From NCBI GenBank assembly GCA_000711775.1, contig ARYC01000470.1, forward strand, positions 1-64,000: 64,000 bases of DNA, in the 5' to 3' direction. The position numbers were made by a program, and so were the translations under genes. Origin of the DNA: Oxytricha trifallax. Lineage: Eukaryota; Ciliophora; Spirotrichea; Sporadotrichida; Oxytrichidae. Positions 11,126 to 21,322 of the stretch are shown here, one piece after another. The notes beneath the pieces were generated by a model, which made no database searches, was not told the origin of the DNA, and saw only the letters and a program-made list of their open reading frames with translations. Position 1 is the first letter of the stretch. Every line of letters begins with the position of its first letter.

Positions 11126-12489
11126 TCATCTTTTGTAAGCATTCTCTCCGATCAACTACTTTAGGTCATCGAGACTCTCGATAACATCATGCTCCTTTTA
11201 GGCGTCTGATAATGCTTCTAGAAGCACTTTGCTGAATCGCTTCTTATAGATGAGAGCCACAAGTTGCTCGTGCTTGTCGAGCTTTTCAATTGATATTAAT
11301 TTCATCTTATGTAAAAGATAATACTTTGACAAATTTTATACCGCGAAATATTTTGACTCCAATGCCCCCATACTTAGTGAGCTCCTGACCCTCATTTGTA
11401 GGTATTGACTCTTTGAATTGATATCGCTTGCAATTAGTACCTAGGCATCAGTTCTGAACCTAGTGTTAATCCATAACTTTCATTATTGCCAAAAATTAAA
11501 TACCCATTTAACCAAAATTGGATTTTATCTAAAGTTACTGGAGAGATGCCCACCCTTACTTTAAATTTATCCATTTTAGCAATAATATCTCTAACAATGA
11601 TCTTCTCATGATCATTACAGAAGATTATAATGGGACCAGTAAGGCAGCATTCTTTAATTTCCTTCTTTAGTTTTAAGAGCCTATCATCAACACCGGAACA
11701 AATAATAACTTCTCCTCCCTGATCTTGATTCTGAGAATCCAAAAGTTCGTATTCACTCTTAAACTTTAGAATTTTTGGTTAAATACATGAATTGTAAGTA
11801 TCGCTGAACATATATGACTTCCTTAATCCCAAATCCCACAAGCCTTACATTTTGCCATCATGGTATATAAAGGGATGCTTCCAAGAAATTCGATCGAATT
11901 CATCAATGATGAGAACATCATAAAGCCTTTTGACCTTGTAAAAATTATCTATAGTATCAATCTACAACTAAATGCCTAAAGGCTGAAGGAAAATTCTAAG
12001 TTTGTATTTTTAAAATATAATCAGGGACTATTATTAGCACTTTCTTGCCTTGCTAAATCCAATAACATGCATTATCCAAGTTTTACCAGACACAATTAGC
12101 ATTTAGACCTACATATATTTTGCTGATGACTCAAAATTATAGCAGATATTGTCGACTAATAAGATGAATGATTATATTCATAAGAAGCTTCCTACATTGA
12201 TTGTATGTATCTGAATATTTCCTTAGTCGACACTAAGTGATTAGCAATGGCAGTTTTAGTAAACTCTTACCAAACTTACTAATTTTTCGATTCAATTTCA
12301 GTTTAATTTTTCTAAATTTACGAACTTGATTGTAGTTTATTGAGTCCACTCATCCATGAATTCTCATCCTGTTTTAATATTTACTCTAACTAATCAATCT
12401 CTTAGTCCTTCACGGACTTCAGGACCACCAATAATTGCTCTTATTGTAAGTTGATATTTGGGAGCTTCGAGAGCATTGTAAGAAGGATT

Positions 12490-12568
12490 CAAAACCCCAA
12501 AACCCCTTAGTGAGGTTTATAAGTGCTTTGATTAGTAGGGTAAAGTTGGGGTTTTATTAGGGTTAGTA
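12490..12568 (+). repeat. TBE left terminal inverted repeat
   Basis: It starts with C4A4-type telomere-like sequence and continues TTAGTGAGGTTTATAAGTGC onward. It matches the right repeat at 16521-16599 at every position I compared, up to ...TTAGGGTTAGTA, after which the ends diverge. Confidence 0.95.
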
Positions 12569-12628
12569 TAGAAAACGCAAGTTTAATGAGACTTTAATAT
12601 GTATTTAATGAGTATTAGTTTAATTATA

Positions 12629-14022
12629 TCACACGAATTTTACTTGCTTGTCTTTGTTGTATCTCTTGAATCTCGCTTTCTTTAGTGGTTCGAACATATC
12701 GTCTAAGGATTGTCTTGGAAATGCTGGAGCTCTTACTATTATCTTCTCTACAATCTTCTTTATTTCTTAGCATACATCATCTTGTTTTATGTGCTTCTCA
12801 GCAAGATTTATTAATTATTTTTCATATTTTGTATTAATGTAAGTCATGCTTTCCATATCGCACTCAAAAATTATTGCAGCTACTGCACAAACATCCCACT
12901 AAATAGAGCCATTAGTCCATTTCTCTCTGATTGGGAAGTAACCTGGAGTACCAAGAACCTTTGCTAAGGTTAAATCTCTTATCTTAAGGCTCTATTAAAA
13001 TCGATTACAACTACTCTAAAGGGCAAAGGTTTAGCATAACATTTTCAGGCTTCAAATCTCTATGAACGTATCCAAGCTCGTGAAGTTCCTAAACACCCTT
13101 TATCATATTAGATAGAATATCAGTCAAGTCATCTGGGTATCTGTTTTAATATAGATAATCTCGGAGAGTCATTTCAAACTTTTTTAGCCTTAGTGCGATG
13201 AAACCAAACCCTAAAATAACACCATCTAGCTTGAGCAAATTCTTGCAATCTTTTTTCTAAGCCTCTCTAAGTACAATATATTCGTTAGCAAACTCATTTT
13301 GATACTGCTCGGTTTTAAGGAGATAGCTGAAAGGATATACCTTGTAGGCATAGTCATCAACCACTATGAGTTTTGCTTTAGCAGGTACGTTTATATGTAA
13401 GTAGTTTTCAATACAACTGCTAAGGTCTACTGCATTTAGTGCAGGAATATACATGGCTCTCTCTTAAAAGCATGCTAAAAAGACATTACCAGCAGGTTGA
13501 TTCATTAATTCTATTCGCTTCTGCCTCTTGAGCTTCTCTGTTGTTCTTTTTAAGTCTCAAGATTAATAGATTTTCTTTTAGCGGGCACTAATTTCTAAGT
13601 CTCTTTATCTTAAATCAAGAACTCACTTAGGTGATGCTACTGCATATGTTTCTTAACTTTAGCTGAGTGAGTATAAGACTTCTCACAAGTCGTGCACTAG
13701 TACCTGCCATCGACCTTATCATGCTTAAAATACACCTTAGCTTTCCCAGAGTGAACCTCTTTCATATGTCTCTTCAAACTGGAATCAGTAGAGAAAAACT
13801 TTAGCAGTCATAGCATTCAAAAGTTTTAATCCTTTAAATCTGAAGCTGTTCCTTTTCTTCCTCAACATCTTTTATTAATGTTTAAACTTCTATTTCAGCT
13901 TTCTGTTTCATGTTTTAAACTTATATAATAAAAACTTGTGCTTCAAATTCAAGAGCTCTTAACTCTGCCTCCCTCTCAATATATATAACTTCTTGTTTCT
14001 TGGTTGAACCAAAGTTAAGCAT
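12629..14022 (-). pseudogene. TBE 57-kDa zinc-finger/protein-kinase-like protein
   Basis: The frame opens at ATG 14022 (MLNFGSTKKQEVIYIERE) with a coiled coil of about 70 residues. Two C2H2 zinc fingers follow: one with CYDC and RHMKEVH, broken by a frame change near 13795, and an intact one, CTTCEKSYTHSAKVKKHMQ ending in HH, near 13640-13710. A kinase-like domain comes next. HELGYVHRDLKPENVMLNL near 13025-13085 has the catalytic-loop Asp and Asn, and one frame change lies just after it, in the IDF region. The gene ends at TGA 12631-12629. This is the zinc-finger/kinase gene reported for TBE elements; its exact role is not established. It diverges from the 22-kDa gene and sits next to the left inverted repeat. 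Confidence 0.88.
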
Positions 14023-14639
14023 TGATTGACCTGCTCCTAAAAGTGCCGCTCTACGATTCAAGTGGACCGCCATGTTTAAATTCAAATTTAAATTTCTATT
14101 ATAAAGCTCTTAAAACCTCTATAGCTATAGCTGGACTATATAGGAGTTGCTACAGCATTAATGATGGTTTGATCTCAGCTCTAAGACTTCATATTTATAC
14201 TCAGTTTATAACTATAATTTTTGTAATTTTGCACTTAATAATTTTGATTCTGGTACCAACTCAGATAAAGTTCAGGTTGGTACTGGTACCAATTAAATTT
14301 TGAACCAGATTGGAACTTTTCCATTAAAACCTCACTGGATTAAAACTAGGGACTAATTAAGTTTTGGTACTATTAAATTGGTACCAATTAAACTTAAACG
14401 AATTTAGTACCGGTACTAATTAAATTTAAACAAATTTAGTACTAATTTAATGGAACTAAATTGATAAAAATGGAGCTCCATCTCTGAAGTTTGTTACAGC
14501 TTCTGCGAACCTTCTCCACGTATCTGTACAGGGTTGACCTCCTATAAGATGCCCATATTTAATAGTAAGATTTTAAAGGAAAGGATCCAGAAGTCTATAA
14601 ATTAAAACTTGAAATTCATTAATAGGAAGAGGAACAAAG
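14023..14639. promoter_or_regulatory. TBE divergent intergenic region with GGTACCAATTAAA-like repeats
   Basis: This 617-bp spacer separates the divergent 57-kDa and 22-kDa genes, so both promoters should be here. Between 14270 and 14460 the word GGTAC(C/T)AATTAAA and close variants recur at least five times in both orientations. Such repeats could be protein-binding sites or slippage products. An open frame at 14022-14303 on the plus strand shows no family likeness and was not called. Confidence 0.5.
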
Positions 14640-15429
14640 ATGGAATCATTCAATGAACAAATGAAAAGGGTTGAGGCTCAAGAAATGATATCAAGATTAA
14701 GAAGCAAGGAGGATCTCTATCGATACCTTACTTAGCATGGAAAATAAATTGATGTTAATCAACGATGTATACAGTTGGTCTATTCCTTCCAACGATGGAA
14801 GGTACTAAAATATCATTCTTAAAAGCAATACTCTGCGAGGAGAAGAAAGCTTTTAAAAACAAAGAAATCAAACTGATTGAAATACCTAACTACCCAGAGA
14901 TTTCAGTCACAAATCTCTACGAGGATGCAATGAAAGATGATGAAGTGGTTATTTACCGTCCTAGCAAGAAGTAACTCTCAAATAAATTGCCTGAAAGAAA
15001 CTTCTTCTTTGGTGTTCTTGGTACAATCAAAGAGGATTATTTGAGAGAAATTATAGAAGAAGCTCATAAGAAACGCTACTCTATTTCTCCTGAAGATTAA
15101 AAGAAGCAAGGAATACTAATAAGCGAGACGTGGCTAGCAGAGCTTAAGAAGCATCCTTATCTCTCTAGTAAACTTTGATTTATAACTTTTTAGGGAAACC
15201 TGGAACTGGTATATTTCTAATGAAAGAGAATGCAAAGGTTCACAGAGAGAGAAAGTCTCAAACAATTCATTAAGTTAGCAAGAGACTTTATAATGAAGTT
15301 TAAAAGTCTGATGAAATGAACATAGATGCTGGTGCTGGTACAAAGAGAAGAAACATGGGTCCTAGTAAAGCACCAGAGGAAGAAAAGAAAGAGAAGCCGA
15401 ATCCATTTAAGAGTTCGTTTGAAATGTGA
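14640..15429 (+). pseudogene. TBE 22-kDa protein
   Basis: ATG 14640 gives MESFNEQMKRVEAQEMISRL, then SKEDLYRYLTQ. A frame change near 14765 leads to MYTVGLFLPTMEGTKISFLK and IEIPNYPEISVTNLYEDAM. A second near 15175 leads to a Lys/Arg-rich C-terminus ending NPFKSSFEM, TGA 15427-15429. Position and length fit the 22-kDa TBE gene, whose function is unknown. The 18218-19062 gene is a clear paralogue, sharing FFxVLxTI, a (D/E)xLxVxxLY-like block and a TSHP/KKHP-type end. It converges on the transposase, with only 6 bp between the two stop codons. Confidence 0.85.
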
Positions 15430-15435
15430 AATAAT

Positions 15436-16497
15436 TCATTCATTTAAGTCTAACACTTATTAATAAACATTCATTCTTCCTTTCCTTGCACATATCGTAG
15501 TCTAGTCTTTACCGACTCTCTTGCAACTACTCTGTATTAAGTCTACTGTGTCGATTGGTAGATCATGCATTAGGTGATACAGCAAGAGTTTCTTGTAGTG
15601 AGTCTTAATCTAACTCCAATAGAATTCGATTCCATTAAATTGAGGACTGTAAGGAACGTTATACACAGGAGTTATCTTTAACTCTTCAAAAGCTTTCTTA
15701 GATTCCTTAGTCTTATGAACTGAGAGGTTATCAACAAACAGGATGATCTCTTGATCGTTGTACTTATCTCTTAGCTTATGTAAGAACTCTATATACAGCT
15801 CTCGCTTAATAGAGCGAGGATGAATAACATAAGTTTCTAAGCCTGAATATTCACTGATACCAGCCAAAATTGCGTGAGTGACAACCTAACCTTTTAGTCA
15901 TACACTTCTATATTATCGTACTTCTTGTACCAAGACTTATTAATAAAGGTGTTGAACGTAAAAACAGCTTCATCAGCGTGTATGAACTTAATGTTATTAT
16001 CAACAGACCTCTGCATTTAATCATATATATAGTTTAAATTATTACTATAAATGGCAGAGTAAAGTCAATCACTCTCTTCACTCTATTGACAGTCTTGAAG
16101 GTAATACCATTCCTTCAATAAATATTTGCAATAGTCTATAGTGAGATACGCATGTCAGGAAACTTGCGATGAAACATCACAGCTCGCTAGTCAAGTGGGA
16201 AATGTGCCCAATACTTAAGAGTCTTAGAATCGCAGAGATATTCAATAGGGTGCTAAGAGAACTTTTATTTTCTTACAGGATGTTATCAAGAACCAGAATT
16301 GAAATGCTAAACAGCTAACAAGCAATGATACCTAACTGTTGAGGCACTCTTGCGCAGGAGCTTTGCTATAGCAGCATAATTCATAACTGGTTTGAGTAAG
16401 TCTATATTAATACTCGCACCATACCTAAGCTTAAGCAGTAAATCTAAATATTTCTCATCATAAATAGACCCCAAAATCGCAAATTTCTATTTCTCAT
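15436..16497 (-). pseudogene. TBE 42-kDa DD34E transposase
   Basis: The frame runs from about 16497, inside the right end, to TGA 15438-15436. It starts with a helix-turn-helix-like part (YAAIAKLLRKSASTVRYH), then AVMFHRKFPDMRIS. The first catalytic Asp is in IHADEAVF near 15970, the second in ILFVDNLSVHKTK near 15725, and the Glu in QFNGIEFYWSQIK near 15620. Thirty-four residues lie between the second Asp and the Glu. One in-frame TGA follows ANIY, and an Arg codon (CGA) is plausible there. The start codon is not certain because no ATG precedes the first conserved block. It would catalyse TBE excision and integration; TBE transposases are implicated in Oxytricha DNA elimination. Confidence 0.9.
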
Positions 16498-16520
16498 TTT
16501 GCAAACTGGCCTAATTTCTC

Positions 16521-16599
16521 TACTAACCCTAATAAAACCCCAACTTTACCCTACTAATCAAAGCACTTATAAACCTCACTAAGGGGTTTTGGGGTTTTG
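16521..16599 (-). repeat. TBE right terminal inverted repeat
   Basis: Reverse complement of the left repeat, ending GGGGTTTTGGGGTTTTG immediately before the ATT duplication. The identity of the two arms suggests a fairly recent insertion or conservation of the ends. Confidence 0.95.
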
Positions 16600-18217
16600 A
16601 TTCTCCTATGAAAATATTCCTATAAGCTCACTTACCATGCTTGATTTAAATCATGGTTATCAGATCTTCTGTGTATAGATTGTTGACTCTTTTAATTGTC
16701 GATATGAAATTATTGAATAGAAAGTTTTCTTTGTTTTTACGATGTCCTCAGCCTCCTATTCACTGAAACTATTCTTAGCTAGATATTATTGAAAGATGTC
16801 TATGCTTTCTGGAGATGTTGAAGTTTTAAGTGAAGAAAGCGAATTTAGTTCTAGCAATAGACCCAGCAGCCCCAAAGTAATTGGCTAGCTGCTATCTTTT
16901 AGGTGTCTGTTAATTGAGGATGCCATCGGGCCTAAAACTTTTCTCTTCTCTTCATCAAAAATTTGAACATCCACGCTATGCTTTAAGTTTGTATACAGAG
17001 TGTGAATCAAAGTTTGACCTTTCAATGGTAACTCTATGATTATTGAAGATGCAGGCAAGTGAAACTTCAGAATTTATGATTGGAAACAATTCTTGAGTTC
17101 CTTCTCGATCAATTAAATATCCCTTGTTTTTAACAGTTTAATTATATGATTTTATTAATGTCTCAGCTAAGTCTCAATACTATTAGCATAAAAGTCTTTA
17201 TCTTAGATGAAAGACTAATTCAACTTTTGAATCACATTTAGCTAAAATCCTTCATCTAGCTCTGAAAAGTGCTGAATGAGAAAGATTGATATTTTGAAGT
17301 GTCATTGATTGATTAATTTGCTTGATAAGGAGTGTCGCTTGAGCATTTGGTTCTAGACTTCTGAAATGTCTTGTTGATCTTGGCAGGCTGCTCTAAAGCA
17401 GATCCTCTTTTTTATATTTATGAGTCTTCCCTGATCTTCAGACCTCCGAGAGCTCGACTCAGAGATTATCTCTTGACTCTGATATAGTTTTTTTATAAAT
17501 TATCGATCAAGAGCATTCAGAGGGTATTCAAATAGCTTGGGATGCTCTTGAATGTCTTTAAATATTTTCTAATAGTTGTTTGTTATCAGTCCTAATGTCA
17601 ACTTTGACTGTGGGCATGGAATCTTGACGTTTGGCTGATCATAATACTTTTTGAATTCAGAGTATTTTTTCTTTATTTTATTGAGATTTTCTAAGGAATA
17701 GTATTTTTACTCTCTCTTATTGGTATCTTCTGAGAATTTTGACTGTGCTGACAATATTGATGAAGTAGATGACAGCTTTTTTTGATATCGAGAATCATCA
17801 CTATCGTACATTGATTCTGAAGAGTCGCTCAAATTCAAATTTATGAATTTTTAATTATTTTGTTCTTTTAAAATATTCAAATTTAAATCACTTAATCATG
17901 AGTAAATAAAACATAAATGATATATATTAATTAACTAAAGGGAGGTGGTCAGACAGTAAATATGACAACAATTTTTTTTTATATCAAAAATACAAAAAAA
18001 ATTCCACAAAAATAACAGAAAATAATAGAAAATTACAGGCAAAAAATATCACATTTTTAAAAAATTTCATCAATCCCCGCCCCTATTTTTAAAAAAATTT
18101 AATACTCCTAAGATTTTTCCACATTGCAATGTAAGTTTCGGAGTAGATTAGTTGTTTTCCTTATAGTTAGGATAGTAATTATAACTTATTTTTAATTTGA
18201 TATAGGTAATAACATTT

Positions 18218-19062
18218 ATGAAGACAAATTCTATAAAAAGATCTTATCAACAATTTCAGATGAGCGATAGCCATGCTGAAGACAGCATCTTGAAGATTAC
18301 TCCTCACGAGCTTGGCGGGAAATTTAAATCAAAGCTTGACCTTTACATCTATCTTACTGAGATTCGTAAATTTATGAACCCTTAATATTTATATTGAAAT
18401 ACTACATGTCTCCTATTGATGGAGTCAACAAAGAATACTTGAGGCTAATATTAAAGGGGACTAAACAACTTTTGAAGATGGATCATATCAAGATGGTTAA
18501 GGTCCCAAAATACGATGAGCTTTCAGTAAGATATCTTTACATGCAGGTGTGTGATGACCAAGATCTCCGTATATACTTGCCAGATATGTCAGAGAAATCA
18601 AAACCCATTGATAGACAATATTTTTTCAACGTCCTCAATACCATTTAGCCGGACTATCCTACCCATATAATCAACAAGTCCAGAGTATCAAGGAGCAGCT
18701 TAGATGGCCAGAGTTAGAAGAATGAATTTAGTCTTATTTCAGATAACTGGTATTCTCAGCTAACAAGCCATCCATTTATTTCATGTATTTTACTTTTCCT
18801 TTACTCAATGAAACTTAGAAAAATCTGGCAGGACAATGCAACTTCTAAAAGCATAGGCGAAGTTGATGAAGGCTAGAAAACCTAAATATTCTCCCCTAAA
18901 GTTTTGTCGCTTAAACGATTCAAGGGAATTGAGAATGCCTCAGCTGGCAAAAGAAGTAGGCCGAACGATGGTGTTCGCCTCATGGAGGCAAATACTACAA
19001 TGTTTGAATCGTAATCATACACTGGAATGATGAACAATTATGTTTTAAGATTTAATATTTGA
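18218..19062 (+). pseudogene. TBE 22-kDa-like protein, divergent paralogue
   Basis: ATG 18218 gives MKTNSIKRSYQQFQMSDSHA, then KLDLYIYLTEIRKF. A frame change at about 18393 leads to MSPIDGVNKEYLRLILKGT, VKVPKYDELSVRYLYM and QYFFNVLNTIQPDYPTH, ending at TGA 19060-19062. Block by block it follows the TBE 22-kDa protein, including the LYxYLT start, the IPNYPEISVTNLY-like block and the NWYSQLTSHP segment near the C-terminus. It diverges from the helicase-like gene (starts 407 bp apart) and converges on the TBE-like transposase, the same arrangement as in the TBE. Similarity is at protein level only, so it is an old paralogue. The 405-bp gap to the helicase start is AT-rich and probably holds both promoters. 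Confidence 0.75.
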
Positions 19063-19299
19063 GCATAAATACCATAACTATTAAACCATTTCACAAATCA
19101 AACTTTTACATTTTCTTCTTGCAAATTTCTCTTATGATTTCATCCTCAATGCTGATAAAAGCTTGTCTCAACACCTGCTCAGCGTCAAATCTCTAGTCTT
19201 AATCAATGATCTTCATCTTCATTCTCTTGAACTAGTTTTTAAGCACTGAAAAATAATTCTCAATTGGGTTGTATTCATTAAATTCAAAACCTCCAAAAT

Positions 19300-19990
19300 A
19301 ATTGAAGCATTCAAACTTGGAATATCAAGTCTAAACGATTGTGATTTATCTATATAAAATTATAGAATAAATGTAAATTTAGAAAATATTAAGTTTTTAA
19401 GTCATTCGTGGTAGATACAATAATCTCTGCCCTGTTTTTAATTAACTTTTTTATTAAACATTTTGTAATCACATTTTTTATTCTTTACTTGCTGAAAATC
19501 AAGAATCTCAAAAATCAATTTTTAATATATCATAGTTCTATAAGAATTTATCACTAATACTTTTTGCTTTCTTTTGGTCTCTATTTTTGAATATTTAGTT
19601 GATTTTTTTAGGGAAATTTTTTTTAAAACAAAAAAAAGAACATTGCTCTGAATCTTCCTAAAATATACCTAAATCTATTAAAAATTATTCAAAGTTAATT
19701 AAGAATTTTTCAAAATACATCACTAAAAATTACCTGAAAATTATCTGAAAAAATTGTCGACTGACATTAATAAAATGACTGTCCCGCGAGAAAATGATCA
19801 AAATGTTTGTAATATATAAAAAAATAAATAAGAAATTTAATTAAAATTTAAAATCAATAAAATTGAAAGATCAAAATAACTAACTTTCAATGCACAAGAT
19901 CATGCTTAAAGAATTGTAAATTTTTTAAAGTTTTTAAACATGATGATTAAGGAGAGTAGGGGGAGTAAAAATAAGAGAAATGTTTAAATG
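19300..19990 (-). repeat. Dispersed block A inside the TBE-like transposase
   Basis: This AT-rich block lies between the second Asp and the Glu of the transposase. It is similar over at least 500 bp to 29345-29850 and, inverted, to 51150-51690. Shared landmarks include TTCAAACTTGGAA, CTCTGCCCTGTTTTTAATTAAC and the segment around TTTTTAGGGAAATTTT. It could be a long intron, an internal eliminated sequence fixed in the element, or a repeat that captured gene flanks. Confidence 0.65.
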
Positions 19991-20199
19991 CTCACACAGC
20001 GTTTTGATTTTCTTACTGTGATGCACCCTAAGGTTGTCTAGAACTACTGCTATCTTACTTGTTTAGTTTACTTCATACATACCTATAATAAAGTCATGGA
20101 ATTTTTCAATGTCAACAGATCTGTCAAAATTTTAGTACAGCTCCAGTCCTTTATCAGGAGAGACTGCTGCAACTGACGCAATGATCTTTGCAAATTGTA

Positions 20200-20615
20200 T
20201 TGTAGGAATACATTCGATTTGGGAAAATGAATTTAAATTAAAATTAATTAATTATTAGTTACCTTCAGTTATGTTTTTGGAAAATGTCTCTAAACCATAA
20301 CAATATTATACTCTCTGGATAGCGCATTAAAATTAAGACGGTGGTTGTTATTGCTATAATGAATTTATCTCATCGCCCAAGCGAGAAAAACCCATTATAC
20401 TATTTTTGGGAGTTAGCTCAAAATCAAAATATCTCGCTTCCTAGGATGATTCAGGAATATTGCCAATAGTAAAGTCCTGCTAAAATTGCGGGATCTACCG
20501 TAGAATCGATTCAGATTTGAATTTTGAGTCTCTTTCAATTTCATAACTACCATGATTTTAATATTTAATTAATTTAATTTTAATTCATTTTCCCAAATCG
20601 AATGTATTCCTACAA
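20200..20615. mobile_element. MITE, copy 3 (416 bp), in the TBE-like transposase
   Basis: The ends are TTGTAGGAATACATTCG and its complement, flanked by TA at 20198-20199 and 20616-20617. The inverted ends run at least 30 bases and continue into AT-rich partly complementary arms. Size, ends and TA duplication match the copies at 35486 and 42159, but the interior is diverged. A TA duplication and lack of coding suggest mobilisation by a Tc1/mariner-type transposase. It has disrupted the transposase frame. Confidence 0.85.
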
Positions 20616-21322
20616 TAATATGCCCTTTACCACAAAGTTTAATGACGATTGCTGAACTCCTGATTGAGATTGGTCGAGTAGGTAAACATGACTTCATCGA
20701 TAATACAATTTTCTTATCTTATCAAAGAAAGCTAATGAGATTGGTCCTCATCTTAAAATAGAGTTCTTGTGTTTTATCCTTTTAAAGCGGGGTCAAATAC
20801 TTACAAACGCTTATAATCTTTTCTCTTAATTCCGCTACTCTTGTATACTTTAGATAGTTTGGAGGGAGATATTCTTTTCTCTGGAAATTTTCTATGAAAC
20901 ATCACGCATCTCTCTCCAAGGGTCATTCCTGCTTGTCTCTGTTATGTACTCTAGTTTGTAAGGAATTCAATATTTTCACTTGTTAGCTTGCAAGATTTAG
21001 AATGTTGCATTTCGGCTTAACCTTACTGACATTAATTTTTGCAAATTCTTCGGATTATTGAGTAGGGAATATTCGTCGTAAGTTGATGAATTAATCTGAA
21101 GCTCAAATAAACATGTGAGTCTTGGGCTGGAGTAAGACACTTATACCTGAGAATGAGAATTAAGTCATGCAAGTTAAGTGATGACACTGGACAGTTCAGC
21201 ATTTGATAAAGCTTATTATTAAGACCAGTGTGAGCTGATGTTTTTAAATCGAATTTAAATGTAATTTTATTCTCTTGATTGAGGCAGTATTAATAGCTTT
21301 GGTCATTAAGGGAATCATTCAT

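Larger units (their letters stand above)
12490..16599. mobile_element. TBE (telomere-bearing element) transposon, complete, 4110 bp
   Basis: Both ends carry CAAAACCCCAAAACCCC as the first 17 bases of a 79-bp terminal inverted repeat. The element is flanked by ATT at 12487-12489 and 16600-16602, fitting the ANT target duplication known for Oxytricha TBEs. The length equals the 4.1 kb of TBE1. The three expected genes are present in the expected arrangement: zinc-finger/kinase (minus), 22-kDa protein (plus) and DD34E transposase (minus). TBEs are cut out precisely during macronuclear development and their transposases contribute to genome rearrangement. Here the insertion splits a helicase-like frame that would rejoin on precise excision. 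All three genes carry a frameshift or TGA. Confidence 0.96.
11126..17811 (-). pseudogene. Superfamily 2 helicase-like gene, split by a TBE insertion
   Basis: The gene reads leftward from ATG 17811 (MYDSDDSRYQKKLSSTSS) to TGA 11128-11126, with the TBE at 12490-16599 inside it. The first part (17811-16603) is a helical domain with one TGA near 17310 and a frame change near 16665. Skipping the TBE and one ATT copy, the frame continues uninterrupted (FHRRI, then LLTMLSKLPN). Beyond it come a degenerate Walker A (LIVSGKTWIMH, usually GxGKT), then DVLIIDEFDRISW near 11885-11940, a DEAD-type Walker B, and GPIIIFCNDHEKIIV near 11600-11640, as at the start of a second helicase domain. Further frame changes occur near 12120, 11400 and 11310. 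The ATPase would unwind or remodel nucleic acid. Its layout resembles SecA-like proteins, but assignment beyond SF2 is uncertain. It lies head-to-head with the 22-kDa-like gene at 18218. Confidence 0.7.
19091..21322 (-). pseudogene. TBE-like DD34E transposase interrupted by two insertions
   Basis: From ATG 21322 (MNDSLNDQSYQYCLNQENK) the frame is open for about 200 residues. It includes CVMFHRKFPEKRISPSKLSK, a close match to VMFHRKFPDMRIS of the TBE enzyme, and the first Asp in CIIDEVMF near 20700. A 416-bp MITE at 20200-20615 then breaks the frame. It resumes as SVAAVSPDKGLELYQNFDRS and reaches the second Asp in VVLDNLRVHHSKK near 20035. A non-coding block of about 0.7 kb follows, and then the Glu in EFNEYNPIENYFSVLKNQF near 19260. 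The gene ends at TGA 19093-19091. Remove both insertions and an ordinary DD34E transposase remains. Order and orientation relative to the 22-kDa-like gene match the TBE. Confidence 0.8.

Noticed and set aside
12490-12506. C4A4 repeats as a possible chromosome end or telomere-addition site
   Set aside because: The same block occurs inverted at 16583-16599 with ATT duplications outside, so these are TBE ends and not telomeres.
14022-14303. Plus-strand ORF of 93 codons inside the TBE
   Set aside because: It overlaps the divergent promoter region, is Ile/Leu-rich with no family likeness, and TBEs have only the three known genes.
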